Shown here: positions 20,382 through 29,342 of the stretch, piece after piece | Layout of the letters: every line of letters starts with the position of its first letter | Position numbering within the stretch: position 1 is the first letter of the stretch | NCBI RefSeq assembly: GCF_015670745.1 | Contig: NZ_JADPCH010000002.1 | Location: forward strand, 62,001 to 126,000 | DNA from: Collinsella aerofaciens | Lineage (GTDB): Bacteria > Actinomycetota > Coriobacteriia > Coriobacteriales > Coriobacteriaceae | Length of the DNA: 64,000 bases | Direction: 5' to 3' | Made by a program: the position numbers and the translations under genes | The notes under the pieces: generated by a model | Seen by the model: the letters and a program-made list of their open reading frames with translations, nothing else | Databases searched by the model: none | Told to the model about the DNA's origin: nothing

Positions 20382-20416
20382 AAAAACCCACGATGCGGAT
20401 GTTCCCGCATCGTGGG
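20382..20416 (-). terminator. Intrinsic terminator after scrB
   Basis: Minus strand stem CCCACGATGCGG with CCGCATCGTGGG, six-base loop, then TTTTTG. It separates the sucrose operon from the PLP-fold gene. Confidence 0.88.
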
Positions 20417-20454
20417 CAACGGCTGCAGTATAGCGCCGATATGCGACGAATCTC

Positions 20455-21996
20455 CTAGATATTGAGCGCGTGATAGGTCACGCTCGCACCCGGAGCGTCA
20501 ACGGTCACGCCATAGGCCTCGGGATAGATGCGCGTCGAAAACACGAGCGCACCATCGTTCACAAACACCTCGACCGACGAGGCATCGCCAACAATGCGCA
20601 CGTTACGAACCTCGTCGACGGACTCCCAGCGCACAGTACGACCGCAACCGGCAGAAGCGCGGCCCTCATCGGTAAATCGCATCTCAAAGCGCGCGGGCAG
20701 TTCGCCCTCGGCGGGCACAAACGCCAGCTTCAGCTCGCCATCAACGGTCGCGGTGAACGCACCGTCAACACCGTCGACAACAACGTCAAAGCAGGTATCG
20801 CCGGCAACCTCCAACGAGCCCTCCCCTACACGCACCGAGGCATAATGGTGCTCAATCTCGCGCGCCGGCTGCTGCAGTACCACGCCGCCGTCACCGGCCG
20901 TAAGCTCGCGCGGCACCGTCATGCAGTGCTGCCAGCCGCACACCACGGTCGGTGCGTTGCCATAGGTCGGCTCATCGGGAATGCCCATCCAGCCGATTAG
21001 AATATGGCGACCGTCCTCGGCCGTGAACTCCTGCGGCGCATAGAAGTCAAAACCGGCGTCCCACAGGCGGAACTCGCCCAGCTCATAGGCACCGTCACCA
21101 CCGGCAATGTCGCCCGTTACAGGCATGTAGCCAGCAGCGTATACGTTGCCGCGGTCCCAACGGCCGCCCTCGAGCCCCTGGGGAGAGAAAGACAGAAACC
21201 TTGCCGGTACACCGCCATCCGCCTCAAGCTCAAGGTATCCCGGGCACTCCCACATAAAGCCAAAGCGCTCGGGCGTAGACACACGGCTCTCGAGCTCCCA
21301 ACTCAGCATATCGGCCGAGCCATACACCAGGATCTCACCCACATCGCGCCCGGCACCCTCGCCGTGCATGGCGCAAAATCGACTATCGACATGCGGACCG
21401 TCCACGCGACGACGCGCGCCCAGCACCATGTGGTAACGCCCATCATCATCGCGCCACACCTTGGGGTCACGCACGTGGCAGGTCAAATCCTCGGGATAAT
21501 CCTCGGACGCCAGCACCACGCGCTTTTGGCTGAACTCCCGACCGGCAAGGCCATCAACGCTCTCGACATAAACAGTATCGGCGCGGCGGCCGGTATTGAC
21601 GTAGTCGTACGTCCCGTCCGAATCGGAAAGCTTAACGTTGCCCGTATAAAGTACGCGAATGCGACCGTCCTCGGCAAGCGCTGAGCCCGAATACACGCCA
21701 TGGCAATCGAACGGCTCGTCGGGCAGCAATGGGGCGCCAACGTAGTCCCACGTCATAAGATCGCGGCTCGTCGCATGGCCCCAGGTCTTAACGCCGCCCT
21801 CGACATCAAACGGCGCATACTGAAAATAGGCATGGAACACGCCACCCGCCTGGCAGAGACCGTTGGGGTCGTTGAGCCAACCCGCCGGCGGCATAATATG
21901 GAAGTGCTGGCCATACACGCCATGACCGCACTCAGAGGCGGCAGCGTCAACAGCGGCAACCAACTTTGCAAGGTCGCGACCAAGTGCATTAGACAT
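20455..21996 (-). CDS. scrB: Sucrose-6-phosphate hydrolase (GH32)
   Basis: A 513-residue GH32 invertase-type enzyme. The three catalytic motifs are present: GWLNDPNG with the nucleophile Asp43, HVRDPKVW (transition-state Asp) and MWECPGYLEL (acid/base Glu). A C-terminal beta-sandwich completes the protein. It should split sucrose-6-phosphate made by the adjacent PTS permease into glucose-6-phosphate and fructose. It lies 107 bp after scrA on the same strand. Confidence 0.93.
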   Translation of the reverse strand: MSNALGRDLAKLVAAVDAAASECGHGVYGQHFHIMPPAGWLNDPNGLCQAGGVFHAYFQYAPFDVEGGVKTWGHATSRDLMTWDYVGAPLLPDEPFDCHGVYSGSALAEDGRIRVLYTGNVKLSDSDGTYDYVNTGRRADTVYVESVDGLAGREFSQKRVVLASEDYPEDLTCHVRDPKVWRDDDGRYHMVLGARRRVDGPHVDSRFCAMHGEGAGRDVGEILVYGSADMLSWELESRVSTPERFGFMWECPGYLELEADGGVPARFLSFSPQGLEGGRWDRGNVYAAGYMPVTGDIAGGDGAYELGEFRLWDAGFDFYAPQEFTAEDGRHILIGWMGIPDEPTYGNAPTVVCGWQHCMTVPRELTAGDGGVVLQQPAREIEHHYASVRVGEGSLEVAGDTCFDVVVDGVDGAFTATVDGELKLAFVPAEGELPARFEMRFTDEGRASAGCGRTVRWESVDEVRNVRIVGDASSVEVFVNDGALVFSTRIYPEAYGVTVDAPGASVTYHALNI

Positions 21997-22103
21997 ATCA
22001 AAGTCCTAACGGATCGAAAGTAACAAGGCACCAGAGATCGGCACCAGATACGGGAAACGCCCGCGAGCATACGACCCGCGGGCATCTCCTCAATCAAAAG
22101 CTC

Positions 22104-23504
22104 TTAGGCCTGCTCGGAAGCCTTGGGCTCGTCCTTGTACAGGACAAACGAGATAGCAAAGGAAACCAGCGCGGCGACCGCAAACATGATCGCGTACTGC
22201 ACGGGCTGGGCCAGGCACAGCAGGATACCGAAGATACCGGTAACGCCCGTGCCGGAGGCAGCCAGCGAAGTGAGCGCGCAGACCAGGGCACCGCAACCGC
22301 CGCCGATGCAGCCGGCGATGAAGGGCTTAAAGAAGCGCAGGTTCACACCAAAGATGGCAGGCTCGGTAATGCCCATGAAGGCGGACAGGGCCGAAGGAAG
22401 CGCCAGGCCCTTGATCTTGGCATCGCGGGTCTTAAAGGCAACGGCGAGCGCGGCACCACCCTGAGCGATGTTGGCGGCACTGGCGATGGGCAGCCAGTAA
22501 GTCACACCGTACTGGGCGAGCTGGCCCAGATCGATGGCGGTGTACATCTGGTGGATACCGGTAACGACCGTGGGGGCATAGAACAGGCCGACGATAAAGG
22601 AACCGATGCCGAAGGGCAGGGTCAGCAGGGCCTGAATCAGACCGAGGACGGCGTTCTCGGCCCACACGAAGATGGGGCCGACGGCAACGAGCGTCACGAG
22701 CACGGTCACGAACACGGAGACGAGAGGAGTCACAAAGAGGTCGAACATCTCGGGGACAACCTTGTGGAGACGCTTCTCCAAAAAGGCGAGGATGGCGCAG
22801 GCGATAACGATGGGGATCACGTGGCCCTGATAACCGACCCACTCAAAGCTGTACACGCCGGGGATGACGGTGACCATGGTCTGCACGCCCTCGGAGGCAA
22901 CCGTGTAGGCGCTCTGAAGCGAGGAATTGATGAACGCACCGCCGACGACGGCACCCAGGTACGGGTTAGCGCCAAAGGCCTTAGCCGCGGAGTAGCCGAT
23001 CAGGATCTGCAGAATGCCAAAGGACGTGCCCGAGACCAAGTCGGCGATCTTATAAATAAAGTTATTGGTGTCGAGCGCGATAAAGCCGTTGGAGGCCATG
23101 AAGTTGAGGGCGCTCATAATGCCCAGCAGCAGGCCCGAAGCCACGATGGCGGGGATGATGGGAACAAAGACGTCGCCGAGCACCTTAATGGCACGCATAA
23201 AGATGTTCTGCTGCTGAGCCGCGGCCTCCTTTACCTCGGCCTTGGTGGCAGCCTCGACGCCGCTGAGCGCGATGAACTCTTCGTAGACCTTGTTGACGGT
23301 GCCAGTGCCAAAAATAATCTGGAGCTGGCCCTGGGCCTCAAAGACGCCCTTGGCGCCATCGACATTCTCGAGGGCCTCCTTGTCGACCTTGGCGTTATCG
23401 GCAACCACCAGGCGCAGACGCGTGGCGCAGTGTGCGGCCGAAATAACGTTGTCGGCGCCACCGATGTTGTCGAGCACCTCTTGGGCTGATTTGCGGTAGT
23501 CCAT
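22104..23504 (-). CDS. scrA: Sucrose-type PTS permease, EIIBC
   Basis: A 466-residue membrane protein. The N-terminal EIIB domain carries the phosphorylated Cys26 in AAHCATRLRLVV; the EIIC domain follows with about ten membrane segments, including PIIPAIVASGLLLGIMSALN and GITEPAIFGVNLRFF. No EIIA domain is fused, so phosphate must come from an EIIA elsewhere. The ATG at 23504 is chosen over an earlier in-frame ATG because AAAGGGAAG lies just upstream. Operators for a LacI-family repressor lie in its promoter region. Confidence 0.92.
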   Translation of the reverse strand: MDYRKSAQEVLDNIGGADNVISAAHCATRLRLVVADNAKVDKEALENVDGAKGVFEAQGQLQIIFGTGTVNKVYEEFIALSGVEAATKAEVKEAAAQQQNIFMRAIKVLGDVFVPIIPAIVASGLLLGIMSALNFMASNGFIALDTNNFIYKIADLVSGTSFGILQILIGYSAAKAFGANPYLGAVVGGAFINSSLQSAYTVASEGVQTMVTVIPGVYSFEWVGYQGHVIPIVIACAILAFLEKRLHKVVPEMFDLFVTPLVSVFVTVLVTLVAVGPIFVWAENAVLGLIQALLTLPFGIGSFIVGLFYAPTVVTGIHQMYTAIDLGQLAQYGVTYWLPIASAANIAQGGAALAVAFKTRDAKIKGLALPSALSAFMGITEPAIFGVNLRFFKPFIAGCIGGGCGALVCALTSLAASGTGVTGIFGILLCLAQPVQYAIMFAVAALVSFAISFVLYKDEPKASEQA

Positions 23505-23559
23505 GACTTCCCTTTCCTCCAACGGGAGCATCTGCACCCGGCCATCTTTGACACTTACA

Positions 23560-23600
23560 CTGTAATCGTTTTCAGTTTCATATGTCTGTAATCGTTTTCA
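23560..23600 (-). promoter_or_regulatory. Two direct LacI-type operators upstream of scrA
   Basis: CTGTAATCGTTTTCA occurs at 23560-23574 and again at 23586-23600; on the minus strand each reads TGAAAACGATTACAG, the LacI-family half-palindrome around a central CG. They lie 56-96 bp before the scrA start, where a repressor would block transcription. Confidence 0.8.
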
Positions 23601-23689
23601 TAGTAGGGTGAACGGTAGGAAAAAGCCGGCGAATGGTAGTTTTGGGACAAAAAACGGGGGACTCAAAGGCGGGCAGGCACGATCAAGAC

Positions 23690-24670
23690 CTAGACATTCA
23701 TCAGCTGATGGCCGAGCTTAAGCGTCTTTAGGCCGTTCTCCCCCTCCGCGCCATCGAGCGTGTTGAGCAACATATTGGTCGCCTCGACACCGCTGGTCAG
23801 GTAGCCGTAATGCACGGTGGGAATGCCGCCCGTCAGCGCGCGCAAAAACGCGTTGTCGCCGAAACCGCTCACGCGGTGCATGCCCTCGCCCATGCCGCGA
23901 ACCTCATCGATGGCACGCAGCGCGCCCGCCGCCATGGTGTCGGTCGCGCAGGCGATAAACGAAACATCGGGATTATCGGCAAGCAGCTCACGGGCCGCGC
24001 CATAACCCGAGTCGAGCGTAAAGGACCCCTGGCGAATCAGGCTCGGATCAAGCGCCACGCCCGCGGCGCGCAAGCCGGCCTCAAAACCGCAACGGCGGTC
24101 ATAACCGGCCGCGCGGTCCTCTTCGGTAACTCCAATATAGGCAATCTTGCCGTCAACGCGACCCGCAAGCGCATGGCCCAGCTCAAAGGCGGCCTCGTAA
24201 TCGTCGTGATAGACGCACGCCGCGCCCTCGACATTCTGGCCGATCAGCACGATCGGCACGCGGCACGACTCAATCGCCCGACGATGCTCGTCGGTAATCA
24301 TAGTTGCCACCAGCACAATGCCATCAACTGGGTGGTTTTGGAACAAATCGAGGTATTCGAGCTCGCGATCGGCCGCGTTGTCGGTGTTTGCAAGCAGCAT
24401 CTGGTAGCCACGGCGACCGAGCACCTGGCCAATACCGGCGGTAATGCGGCTCACGGACTCCGAGTTAATCTTAGGCACGATGACGCCGATGAGCTTGGTG
24501 GAACCGGTGCGCAGCGCGCGAGCCTGGCTGGACCGCACGTATCCGGTCAGCTCAATCGCCTGCTTAATGCGCTCGGCCTTGTCCGTCGATATGTAGCCAC
24601 CGTTGAGGTAGCGCGAGACGGCGGCGCTCGAAACGCCGGCCAGCTCGGCCACATCTTTCATCTTTACCAC
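23690..24670 (-). CDS. scrR: LacI-family sucrose operon repressor
   Basis: About 326 residues: N-terminal LacI helix-turn-helix (MKDVAELAGVSSAAVSRYLN) with hinge, then a periplasmic-binding-like sugar domain (KLIGVIVPKINSESVSRITA, VPIVLIGQN, FIACATDTMAAGALRAI). I place the start at a GTG (24670) behind a GGGGG site, since an earlier ATG would overlap the probable operator at 24686-24699. It should repress scrA-scrB and itself. The module order scrR-scrA-scrB on one strand supports sucrose specificity. Confidence 0.9.
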   Translation of the reverse strand: MVKMKDVAELAGVSSAAVSRYLNGGYISTDKAERIKQAIELTGYVRSSQARALRTGSTKLIGVIVPKINSESVSRITAGIGQVLGRRGYQMLLANTDNAADRELEYLDLFQNHPVDGIVLVATMITDEHRRAIESCRVPIVLIGQNVEGAACVYHDDYEAAFELGHALAGRVDGKIAYIGVTEEDRAAGYDRRCGFEAGLRAAGVALDPSLIRQGSFTLDSGYGAARELLADNPDVSFIACATDTMAAGALRAIDEVRGMGEGMHRVSGFGDNAFLRALTGGIPTVHYGYLTSGVEATNMLLNTLDGAEGENGLKTLKLGHQLMNV

Positions 24671-24685
24671 GAGCACCCCCGTCAT

Positions 24686-24699
24686 TGAAATCGCTTTCA
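24686..24699. promoter_or_regulatory. LacI-type operator in front of scrR
   Basis: TGAAATCGCTTTCA is a near-perfect palindrome around CG, matching the LacI-family consensus and resembling the two scrA operators. It suggests autoregulation and argues for a downstream start for scrR. Confidence 0.7.
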
Positions 24700-24811
24700 C
24701 CATGATACCCGTGTGGAGCTACATGCATATCGCAAGACAGGACGTCACGGTCAATTTAGCTGTCGTAGTACGGGCATCGCAGGGCTTCAACTAGAAACTT
24801 CGAAATTTAAA

Positions 24812-24841
24812 TGCCGAATCGGTCAAACTACCGATTCGGCA
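24812..24841 (-). terminator. Terminator after the toxin-antitoxin-chaperone operon
   Basis: Perfect 12-bp stem TGCCGAATCGGT/ACCGATTCGGCA with six-base loop; the minus strand continues TTTAAATTT. It lies 50 bp after the SecB-like gene. Confidence 0.65.
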
Positions 24842-24891
24842 CCTCGTTATATTTGCACACAGTGGCAGGCAAAATCCAACTCGAGAACAAC

Positions 24892-25341
24892 TTACTCACT
24901 TTGGAAAGACGCATCGCTGTCCGCTGCCAATTCCGAAGGAAGAATTGCCGGCAGCGTCAAAGCCCCCATGGGCGAAAGTCCAGTAACGACCATCAGATAG
25001 CTCTTAGCGTGACCATACGCCATGGAAATCGCATTAGAGAGAAGATAACGGCGCGCTTCATCGTCTGAAATGTCGAACGGCAATTTTGTAGACACCGAAA
25101 TAGCGACCGACACATCAGCGCGCATTTTTTCCTTTGCATCGTCTCTATCAATCAGACTGCCACACACATACAGCTTTAAGTCTGCACGCTCGCCCGCCTT
25201 GTTCCTCAATAGATGGACGTCCTGATAACTAACGTCAACTTTTAAATCCATATTCTGGGAGGGCTCATTCTCAATATGAAAAGTTGAGTCGACAACAAAC
25301 AAATGAACAACCTGAATAGGCGCAATGAAATCCTTACTCAT
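24892..25341 (-). CDS. SecB-like chaperone of a toxin-antitoxin-chaperone (TAC) system
   Basis: A 149-residue protein resembling SecB: beta strands with alternating polarity (HLFVVDSTFHIENEP, DVSYQDVHLLRN, SVAISVSTKLPFDIS) followed by the C-terminal helical and Pro-rich part YLLSNAISMAYGHAKSYLM and GLSPMGALTLPAILPSE, which mirrors the SecB C-terminus (PYAR..I...G.PPL.L.P). Its start overlaps the antitoxin stop by 4 bp. In known TAC systems such a chaperone folds and protects the antitoxin. Actinobacteria have no general SecB secretion role, which favours the TAC reading. Confidence 0.75.
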   Translation of the reverse strand: MSKDFIAPIQVVHLFVVDSTFHIENEPSQNMDLKVDVSYQDVHLLRNKAGERADLKLYVCGSLIDRDDAKEKMRADVSVAISVSTKLPFDISDDEARRYLLSNAISMAYGHAKSYLMVVTGLSPMGALTLPAILPSELAADSDASFQSE

Positions 25342-25730
25342 GCAGCCAAACCTCCCGGAATCATCTCAAAGTCCAATCGTTTAGCCGAGCAGTCGCTGTT
25401 AAATGAAGACCATTGTTCTCGGACAGAGTTATTAGACGAAGAAAACGGCGCCTCATTCGAATAACTGGAAATGACCTGTGGAATAATTTTGACACCCAGC
25501 GCAAGCTCAAACTTTGCGATTGTTTTCAGCGTCATGTTGGGCTGAGAATTCAACAATTTCGAAAGCGACTGAAGACTCACGCCCATACGCTTTGCCAGCT
25601 CGCTTTTACTCAAGCCCGAGCGCTGCATCTCGCGATGAACAATAAACTCAATATCTAGTGCGTGCTCATAGGCACGGGTTTCACTCGTTTCCGTTTCCGC
25701 GTAAAAGTCTGATAAATCGACCTTAACCAT
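25338..25730 (-). CDS. HigA-type XRE antitoxin with C-terminal extension
   Basis: A 130-residue protein. Residues about 28-90 form an XRE helix-turn-helix (SGLSKSELAKRMGVSLQSLS then LNSQPNMTLKTIAKFELAL). The last 40 residues are a low-complexity Ser/Asn tail with aromatic and hydrophobic residues (EQWSSFN, RLDFEMIPGG), as in the chaperone-addiction tails of TAC antitoxins. GGAG stands seven bases before the ATG. It lies between the toxin and the SecB-like gene and probably represses the operon through the palindrome at 26215-26230. Confidence 0.85.
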   Translation of the reverse strand: MVKVDLSDFYAETETSETRAYEHALDIEFIVHREMQRSGLSKSELAKRMGVSLQSLSKLLNSQPNMTLKTIAKFELALGVKIIPQVISSYSNEAPFSSSNNSVREQWSSFNSDCSAKRLDFEMIPGGLAA

Positions 25731-25769
25731 TACAAGTCTCCGTTTCGTAAGCGGGCAAAAAAGCCGACG

Positions 25770-26177
25770 CTATGACTCCAAAAGCCGCTTTGCTATCGGG
25801 GCCAACTGTTTTGCGCGTTTAATTTCTTTGGAAATATTTCCCGAGCCTTGATGGCCCTTAAACCAAAAAAGCAAAACAATCTTGTCCACGCCTTGGCAAA
25901 TCGCGTAGACCATTTCTCGATTAACCCCATCAAAACCCTTGAGTTCGTATAGTCCAATCTTAGGCTCGATACATCGAAGCTTTGACGTTCCACTGACATC
26001 CTTTAGCCCGTAATCATAGATTTTTGAAATCTGATTGATCATTTTACGGGCGGTAAACTTCGTTTTAGGATCAGACATCATCTTCTGAAACTGAGAGTTC
26101 TCAGGGGAGGTGGTTAGTTCCCAAAAAGGTCGTCCCTCGGGATCAGCATATTCGACAAGCTCATAGTCACTAGCCAA
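25770..26177 (-). CDS. HigB/RelE-superfamily toxin (phage Gp49-like)
   Basis: A 135-residue protein with the HigB Gp49-like layout: GLYELKGFDGVNREMVYAIC, then the hydrophobic strand DKIVLLFWFKGHQGS and the C-terminal helix SKEIKRAKQLAPIAKRLLE. Family members are ribosome-dependent mRNA interferases. The start is TTG behind GGAGGGGG; no ATG is as well placed. First gene of the toxin-antitoxin-chaperone order, 39 bp before the antitoxin. Confidence 0.85.
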   Translation of the reverse strand: MASDYELVEYADPEGRPFWELTTSPENSQFQKMMSDPKTKFTARKMINQISKIYDYGLKDVSGTSKLRCIEPKIGLYELKGFDGVNREMVYAICQGVDKIVLLFWFKGHQGSGNISKEIKRAKQLAPIAKRLLES

Positions 26178-26214
26178 AGGCCACCCCCTCCGCTTCAGAA
26201 GAAACCAAATATGG

Positions 26215-26246
26215 TTAACTTATAAGTTAAGTTTAGTCAAATTCAA
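26215..26246 (-). promoter_or_regulatory. Promoter of the TAC operon with overlapping palindromic operator
   Basis: Minus strand TTGAAT (26241-26246), 16-bp spacer, TATAAG (26219-26224). The -10 lies inside the perfect palindrome TTAACTTATAAGTTAA (26215-26230), a likely binding site for the antitoxin. Confidence 0.7.
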
Positions 26247-26467
26247 ATTTATGGCAAGCCCCAAGCCGTGTTCAAGCAATCTGCATTATTGACTCAGAGA
26301 AATGTGGGAAAGAAGCGGCAGAAACTACATTGTCAAATAAAGCCCCCAGCGAAGTGCCCGAACTTTTATGGTGACCAACAACATACCTAGAAGACGAAGG
26401 CAAGGCACGCAACCACCCAGTCACCGTGGCCGGTCTTAGGGAGCGCGGCGGTTTGCGTTGTTGCGGG

Positions 26468-26961
26468 CTAAGTCTTCTTGGCAGTCTTGGTCGCAGGCGT
26501 CTTGGAGGACGCGGGCGCAGGTTTTGCGTCCGACTTGGGCGACGAATCAGGCGTGGGGGCGGGTTTTCGCTGGACTTGGTCTCATCACCGGGCTTTTCTT
26601 CGCTACCGGGCTTTGTATCCCCCGCGGGATTGCCACCGGTGGGCTCATCGGTATCGAGCTGGGTCTTCCCCGCCGGCGGCTGGGCGCCTGTGGGTTCAAT
26701 TACCACATGCTGAGCTACGGCCCCGCTGGCATCCATAACACAGGCGGTACCAAAGGCCCCGCCCATCGGCGTCACAAACTGCGCCGACGTAAGTGAGCCA
26801 CTCTCGCAGGCAGCATCGGCTATGGCGCCGGTCGCGTCCACCCAGGAGGCGTCCACGGCAAACTGGCCATCGGAGGCGTACAGGCCAAAGAAGCAGCAGT
26901 CCTCACCCGATCCGCTGCTAGCAGCAGCAACGTGCGAGCCCGTAGGTTGACTGCGTCAATA
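26468..26961 (-). pseudogene. Remnant of a Pro/Lys-rich secreted-type protein, broken at both ends
   Basis: An open frame without a credible start encodes CCFFGLYASDGQFAVDASWV and the linker EPTGAQPPAGKTQLDTDEPT, then shifts frame near an A/C-rich run at about 26560. In the alternative frame it finishes naturally as KPAPTPDSSPKSDAKPAPAS...KTAKKT and stops at 26468. I read this as the C-terminal part of a chromosomal gene whose 5' part is missing next to RloAB, with one indel. I do not recognise the family. Confidence 0.5.
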
Positions 26962-27085
26962 TCGCTAGATTCGGCCTAGTATCCTATCGGGTCCCAAAAG
27001 GTCAATCCAGTTAAAGACGGCAGGCAGCCCGAAACAACATCTTTCATGAATCTCCAGTCCTATCAAGCCCGATCGAACTTGACCG

Positions 27086-27751
27086 TCAAACCAGATACGG
27101 CCCAATCGCATCGAATACCTCGCCCACCTTGGTTGCAGGGTTTTGCGCGGATGGTTTAACGTTACCCAGCCCCCTATGGTATGTGACGAGGCGTCCAGCA
27201 CGCTGCAACGCCTCGCCTCGTTTGCCGTCCACCACCTCGAACAGCCCTGCCAAATTCTTGCGGTACTCAATGCCCAGGTCTTTAGACATGGCTTGAGCGA
27301 GGCCACGCTGGCACTCTGCGGCCGACATGGGAGCAGTCGTATATCGAAGGTGCAGAAGGGGCCACAGCTCAAAGCAGGGGTTCGACCACAACGCATGGAA
27401 GGTCCTCGAACCATCGGAGAGCTCGTCGCATTTGCGTCCCATCGCGTCAAAGTCGGACGCAGGAAAGTCATCCTTGTCATACACGAGCCACACATGGTCG
27501 AATATCTCGGGCGCATAGTGGCAGTGTTCGACGGCGAAGTCAAGCAGGTCAAGCGTATGTTTGCCCGTTCCCTTAACGATAACGGCAACCTTGCGTTCGT
27601 TTGCCGCACACAAAGCGGCGCGCACGCCCTCAAAGTATCGAGGCTCAGTCTCCTTGCCCTCGGTCACCACGAGGTGGCGCGTCATCTGCACCATGCGCGG
27701 TCGAACCTCGCGTTTGCCACTACGCCAGCCCTTCGACTTCTTCGCCGCCAT
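27086..27751 (-). CDS. rloB: RloB-like protein (TOPRIM-type partner of RloA)
   Basis: A 221-residue RloB-family protein. Conserved blocks: HLVVTEGKETEPRYFEGV (Glu cluster), HVWLVYDKDDFP (acidic pair) and LWSNPCFELWPLLHLRY. The Glu and D-x-D pattern suggests a TOPRIM-like metal site. The start at 27751 lies one base after the rloA stop, so the pair is co-translated. RloA/RloB genes were first noted in restriction loci of Campylobacter and are seen in defence islands; the exact reaction is not established. A longer N-terminus is possible but has no ribosome site. Confidence 0.85.
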   Translation of the reverse strand: MAAKKSKGWRSGKREVRPRMVQMTRHLVVTEGKETEPRYFEGVRAALCAANERKVAVIVKGTGKHTLDLLDFAVEHCHYAPEIFDHVWLVYDKDDFPASDFDAMGRKCDELSDGSRTFHALWSNPCFELWPLLHLRYTTAPMSAAECQRGLAQAMSKDLGIEYRKNLAGLFEVVDGKRGEALQRAGRLVTYHRGLGNVKPSAQNPATKVGEVFDAIGPYLV

Positions 27752-27752
27752 G

Positions 27753-28970
27753 CTAATCCCACTCCTCGATGCGGGTGAGATACGGATCGGCGCCGTAACG
27801 ACCAGACAGATACTGTTTATCAAAAGCCGCGTTCTTGCTAACTAAATTGCCATTTGCCTCGTGGATGTCGGCGAGCGACCATAGCTGGCTCGCCTCCCCC
27901 TCGCCGCGTGCGGCAAACCATATCTCGTCGCGGCGAAAAACATCGTTTCGCATAGTGGACACGTCCTGAGACGAGAAGATGAGCTGCGCGCCGCTCTTGT
28001 TGACTTCGGGATCTTTGAACAGCAGGATCACGTAGCGCAGGAGCTTCGGATGCAACTTGGCGTCGAGTTCATCGACAACGACGGTACCGCCGCGTTCGAG
28101 CGCCGCCAGCAGAAACGCCGCCAGCCCCATGAGCTTCTGAGTACCGGCCGACTCCTCGGACAGGCGCAGCTCATAGCCCTTACCGTCCACCTCATGCTTT
28201 ACGAAGACGCGCTGGCCCCGCCATTCCGGAGCTTTCTCAACCCTAAAGCCATCGATACGCACGTCAACGGCACGCAGAAAACGCGTGATCTCGGGTGAGT
28301 CATCCTCATCGAGCAACTGTTCGAGCATCTGCTCCAGATAGGAGCTGTTGTAGTTCAGGAACACCCCATCAAGAAACCAACTGGCAGCCTCCTTGATCAC
28401 CGGCGCGTCAAAGTTGATGCAGAGAAACGACAGGTATGGCAGGCTCGGGTTGAATCTCGCGGCCGTCACGAGCTTACGCAGCGTGGGACCAAGCTCAACC
28501 CCCGTGCCCTCGCGCTCGAAAAGCATCGCCGTGCGTGACGCCCCCAATTTGCGCCGCCACAGTCCTTCGGACACGATCTCGTCCGCATGCACGGACAGGG
28601 CATAGCGGTACTCATGCTCACCCGCGCGATAGTAGAGCTCGAACTCGGTGGGCTTAGCAGCCGACACGTCATCGAACTCGAACGCAGAGCAACGGGGTAT
28701 CGAAGGGCGATCACCCCCTGGTGCATCAGCACTGGCAGACAGCAGCCTAATCGGTCTGGCTACCGCCGAGCGAACGTAATCGAGAGCCTCGAGCAGGTTT
28801 GACTTACCGCCAGCGTTGGGTCCGTACACCGCGGCCACTGGTAGAAAGCCCTGCCCGTCAGGGCACACTATGAGGGAGCGCTCGAACTCCTTCATCGGCG
28901 TCGCCTGCATGGAAAGCTCCGCCTCATCGCGATAGGATCTATAGTTCCTGAAGGTGAACTGGCAAAGCAT
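27753..28970 (-). CDS. rloA: RloA-like AAA ATPase (SMC/OLD-type)
   Basis: About 405 residues. Walker A is VYGPNAGGKSNLLEAL, the signature-like segment is RLSEESAGTQKLMGLAAFLL, Walker B is GTVVVDELDAKLHPKLLRY, and QLIFSSQDVSTMRNDVFRRD fits the H-loop position. This layout is typical of the AAA_15/AAA_21 ATPases that pair with RloB. Start taken at the third in-frame ATG (28970); starts at 28991 or 28982 are possible. It is the first gene of the rloA-rloB pair. With a TOPRIM-like partner it resembles two-gene ATPase-TOPRIM defence systems in general design. Confidence 0.85.
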   Translation of the reverse strand: MLCQFTFRNYRSYRDEAELSMQATPMKEFERSLIVCPDGQGFLPVAAVYGPNAGGKSNLLEALDYVRSAVARPIRLLSASADAPGGDRPSIPRCSAFEFDDVSAAKPTEFELYYRAGEHEYRYALSVHADEIVSEGLWRRKLGASRTAMLFEREGTGVELGPTLRKLVTAARFNPSLPYLSFLCINFDAPVIKEAASWFLDGVFLNYNSSYLEQMLEQLLDEDDSPEITRFLRAVDVRIDGFRVEKAPEWRGQRVFVKHEVDGKGYELRLSEESAGTQKLMGLAAFLLAALERGGTVVVDELDAKLHPKLLRYVILLFKDPEVNKSGAQLIFSSQDVSTMRNDVFRRDEIWFAARGEGEASQLWSLADIHEANGNLVSKNAAFDKQYLSGRYGADPYLTRIEEWD

Positions 28971-29342
28971 CGTCCTCAACATTCCTTTCATTGTTTTGAA
29001 AAGATATTTCAGAGTTTTTCTTTGATTATAGGCTTTAAGCAGGCTAAATCAAGTACTTGCTACACCAATGACAACAGGCATAAAGTGCCAAACCGCCCAT
29101 GTTCGGCCATTCCATTGCCGGAATGGCGCCTAGCCATCATATCAGACATTAAACGCATGAAAAAAGGGCAACACTCTCTTGTCGAAAGCGTCACCCTTAA
29201 AGCTCCCACAGAGCTTTTGTATGATAGCTAGGTATGCTACACCATCTCGCAGAGATGCACAGCGCCGAGAATCGCTATTCCCAGCAGAACAAACACCGTG
29301 GATGCGGCGGTCCAATTGCAATCGGCGTTATTGAAGCTTTCT
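28971..29342. other. Intergenic stretch between rloA and the Abi_2 gene
   Basis: AT-rich, no convincing gene. It holds the rloA upstream region, a terminator for the Abi_2 transcript (29161-29198), a small hairpin AAAGCTC/GAGCTTT at about 29199-29216, and a short hydrophobic frame next to the Abi_2 stop that lacks a start codon. Confidence 0.5.
29161..29198 (-). terminator. Terminator-like hairpin downstream of the Abi_2 gene
   Basis: Minus strand AAGGGTGACGC...GTGTTGCCCTT with an internal loop, followed by TTTTTT. Confidence 0.55.

Noticed and set aside
26272-26467. Continuation of the 26.5-kb remnant in the Arg/Pro-rich frame as a real protein end
   Set aside because: The Arg/Pro-rich translation arises only after the frame shift; the alternative frame gives a natural Lys/Ala/Pro tail ending at 26468.
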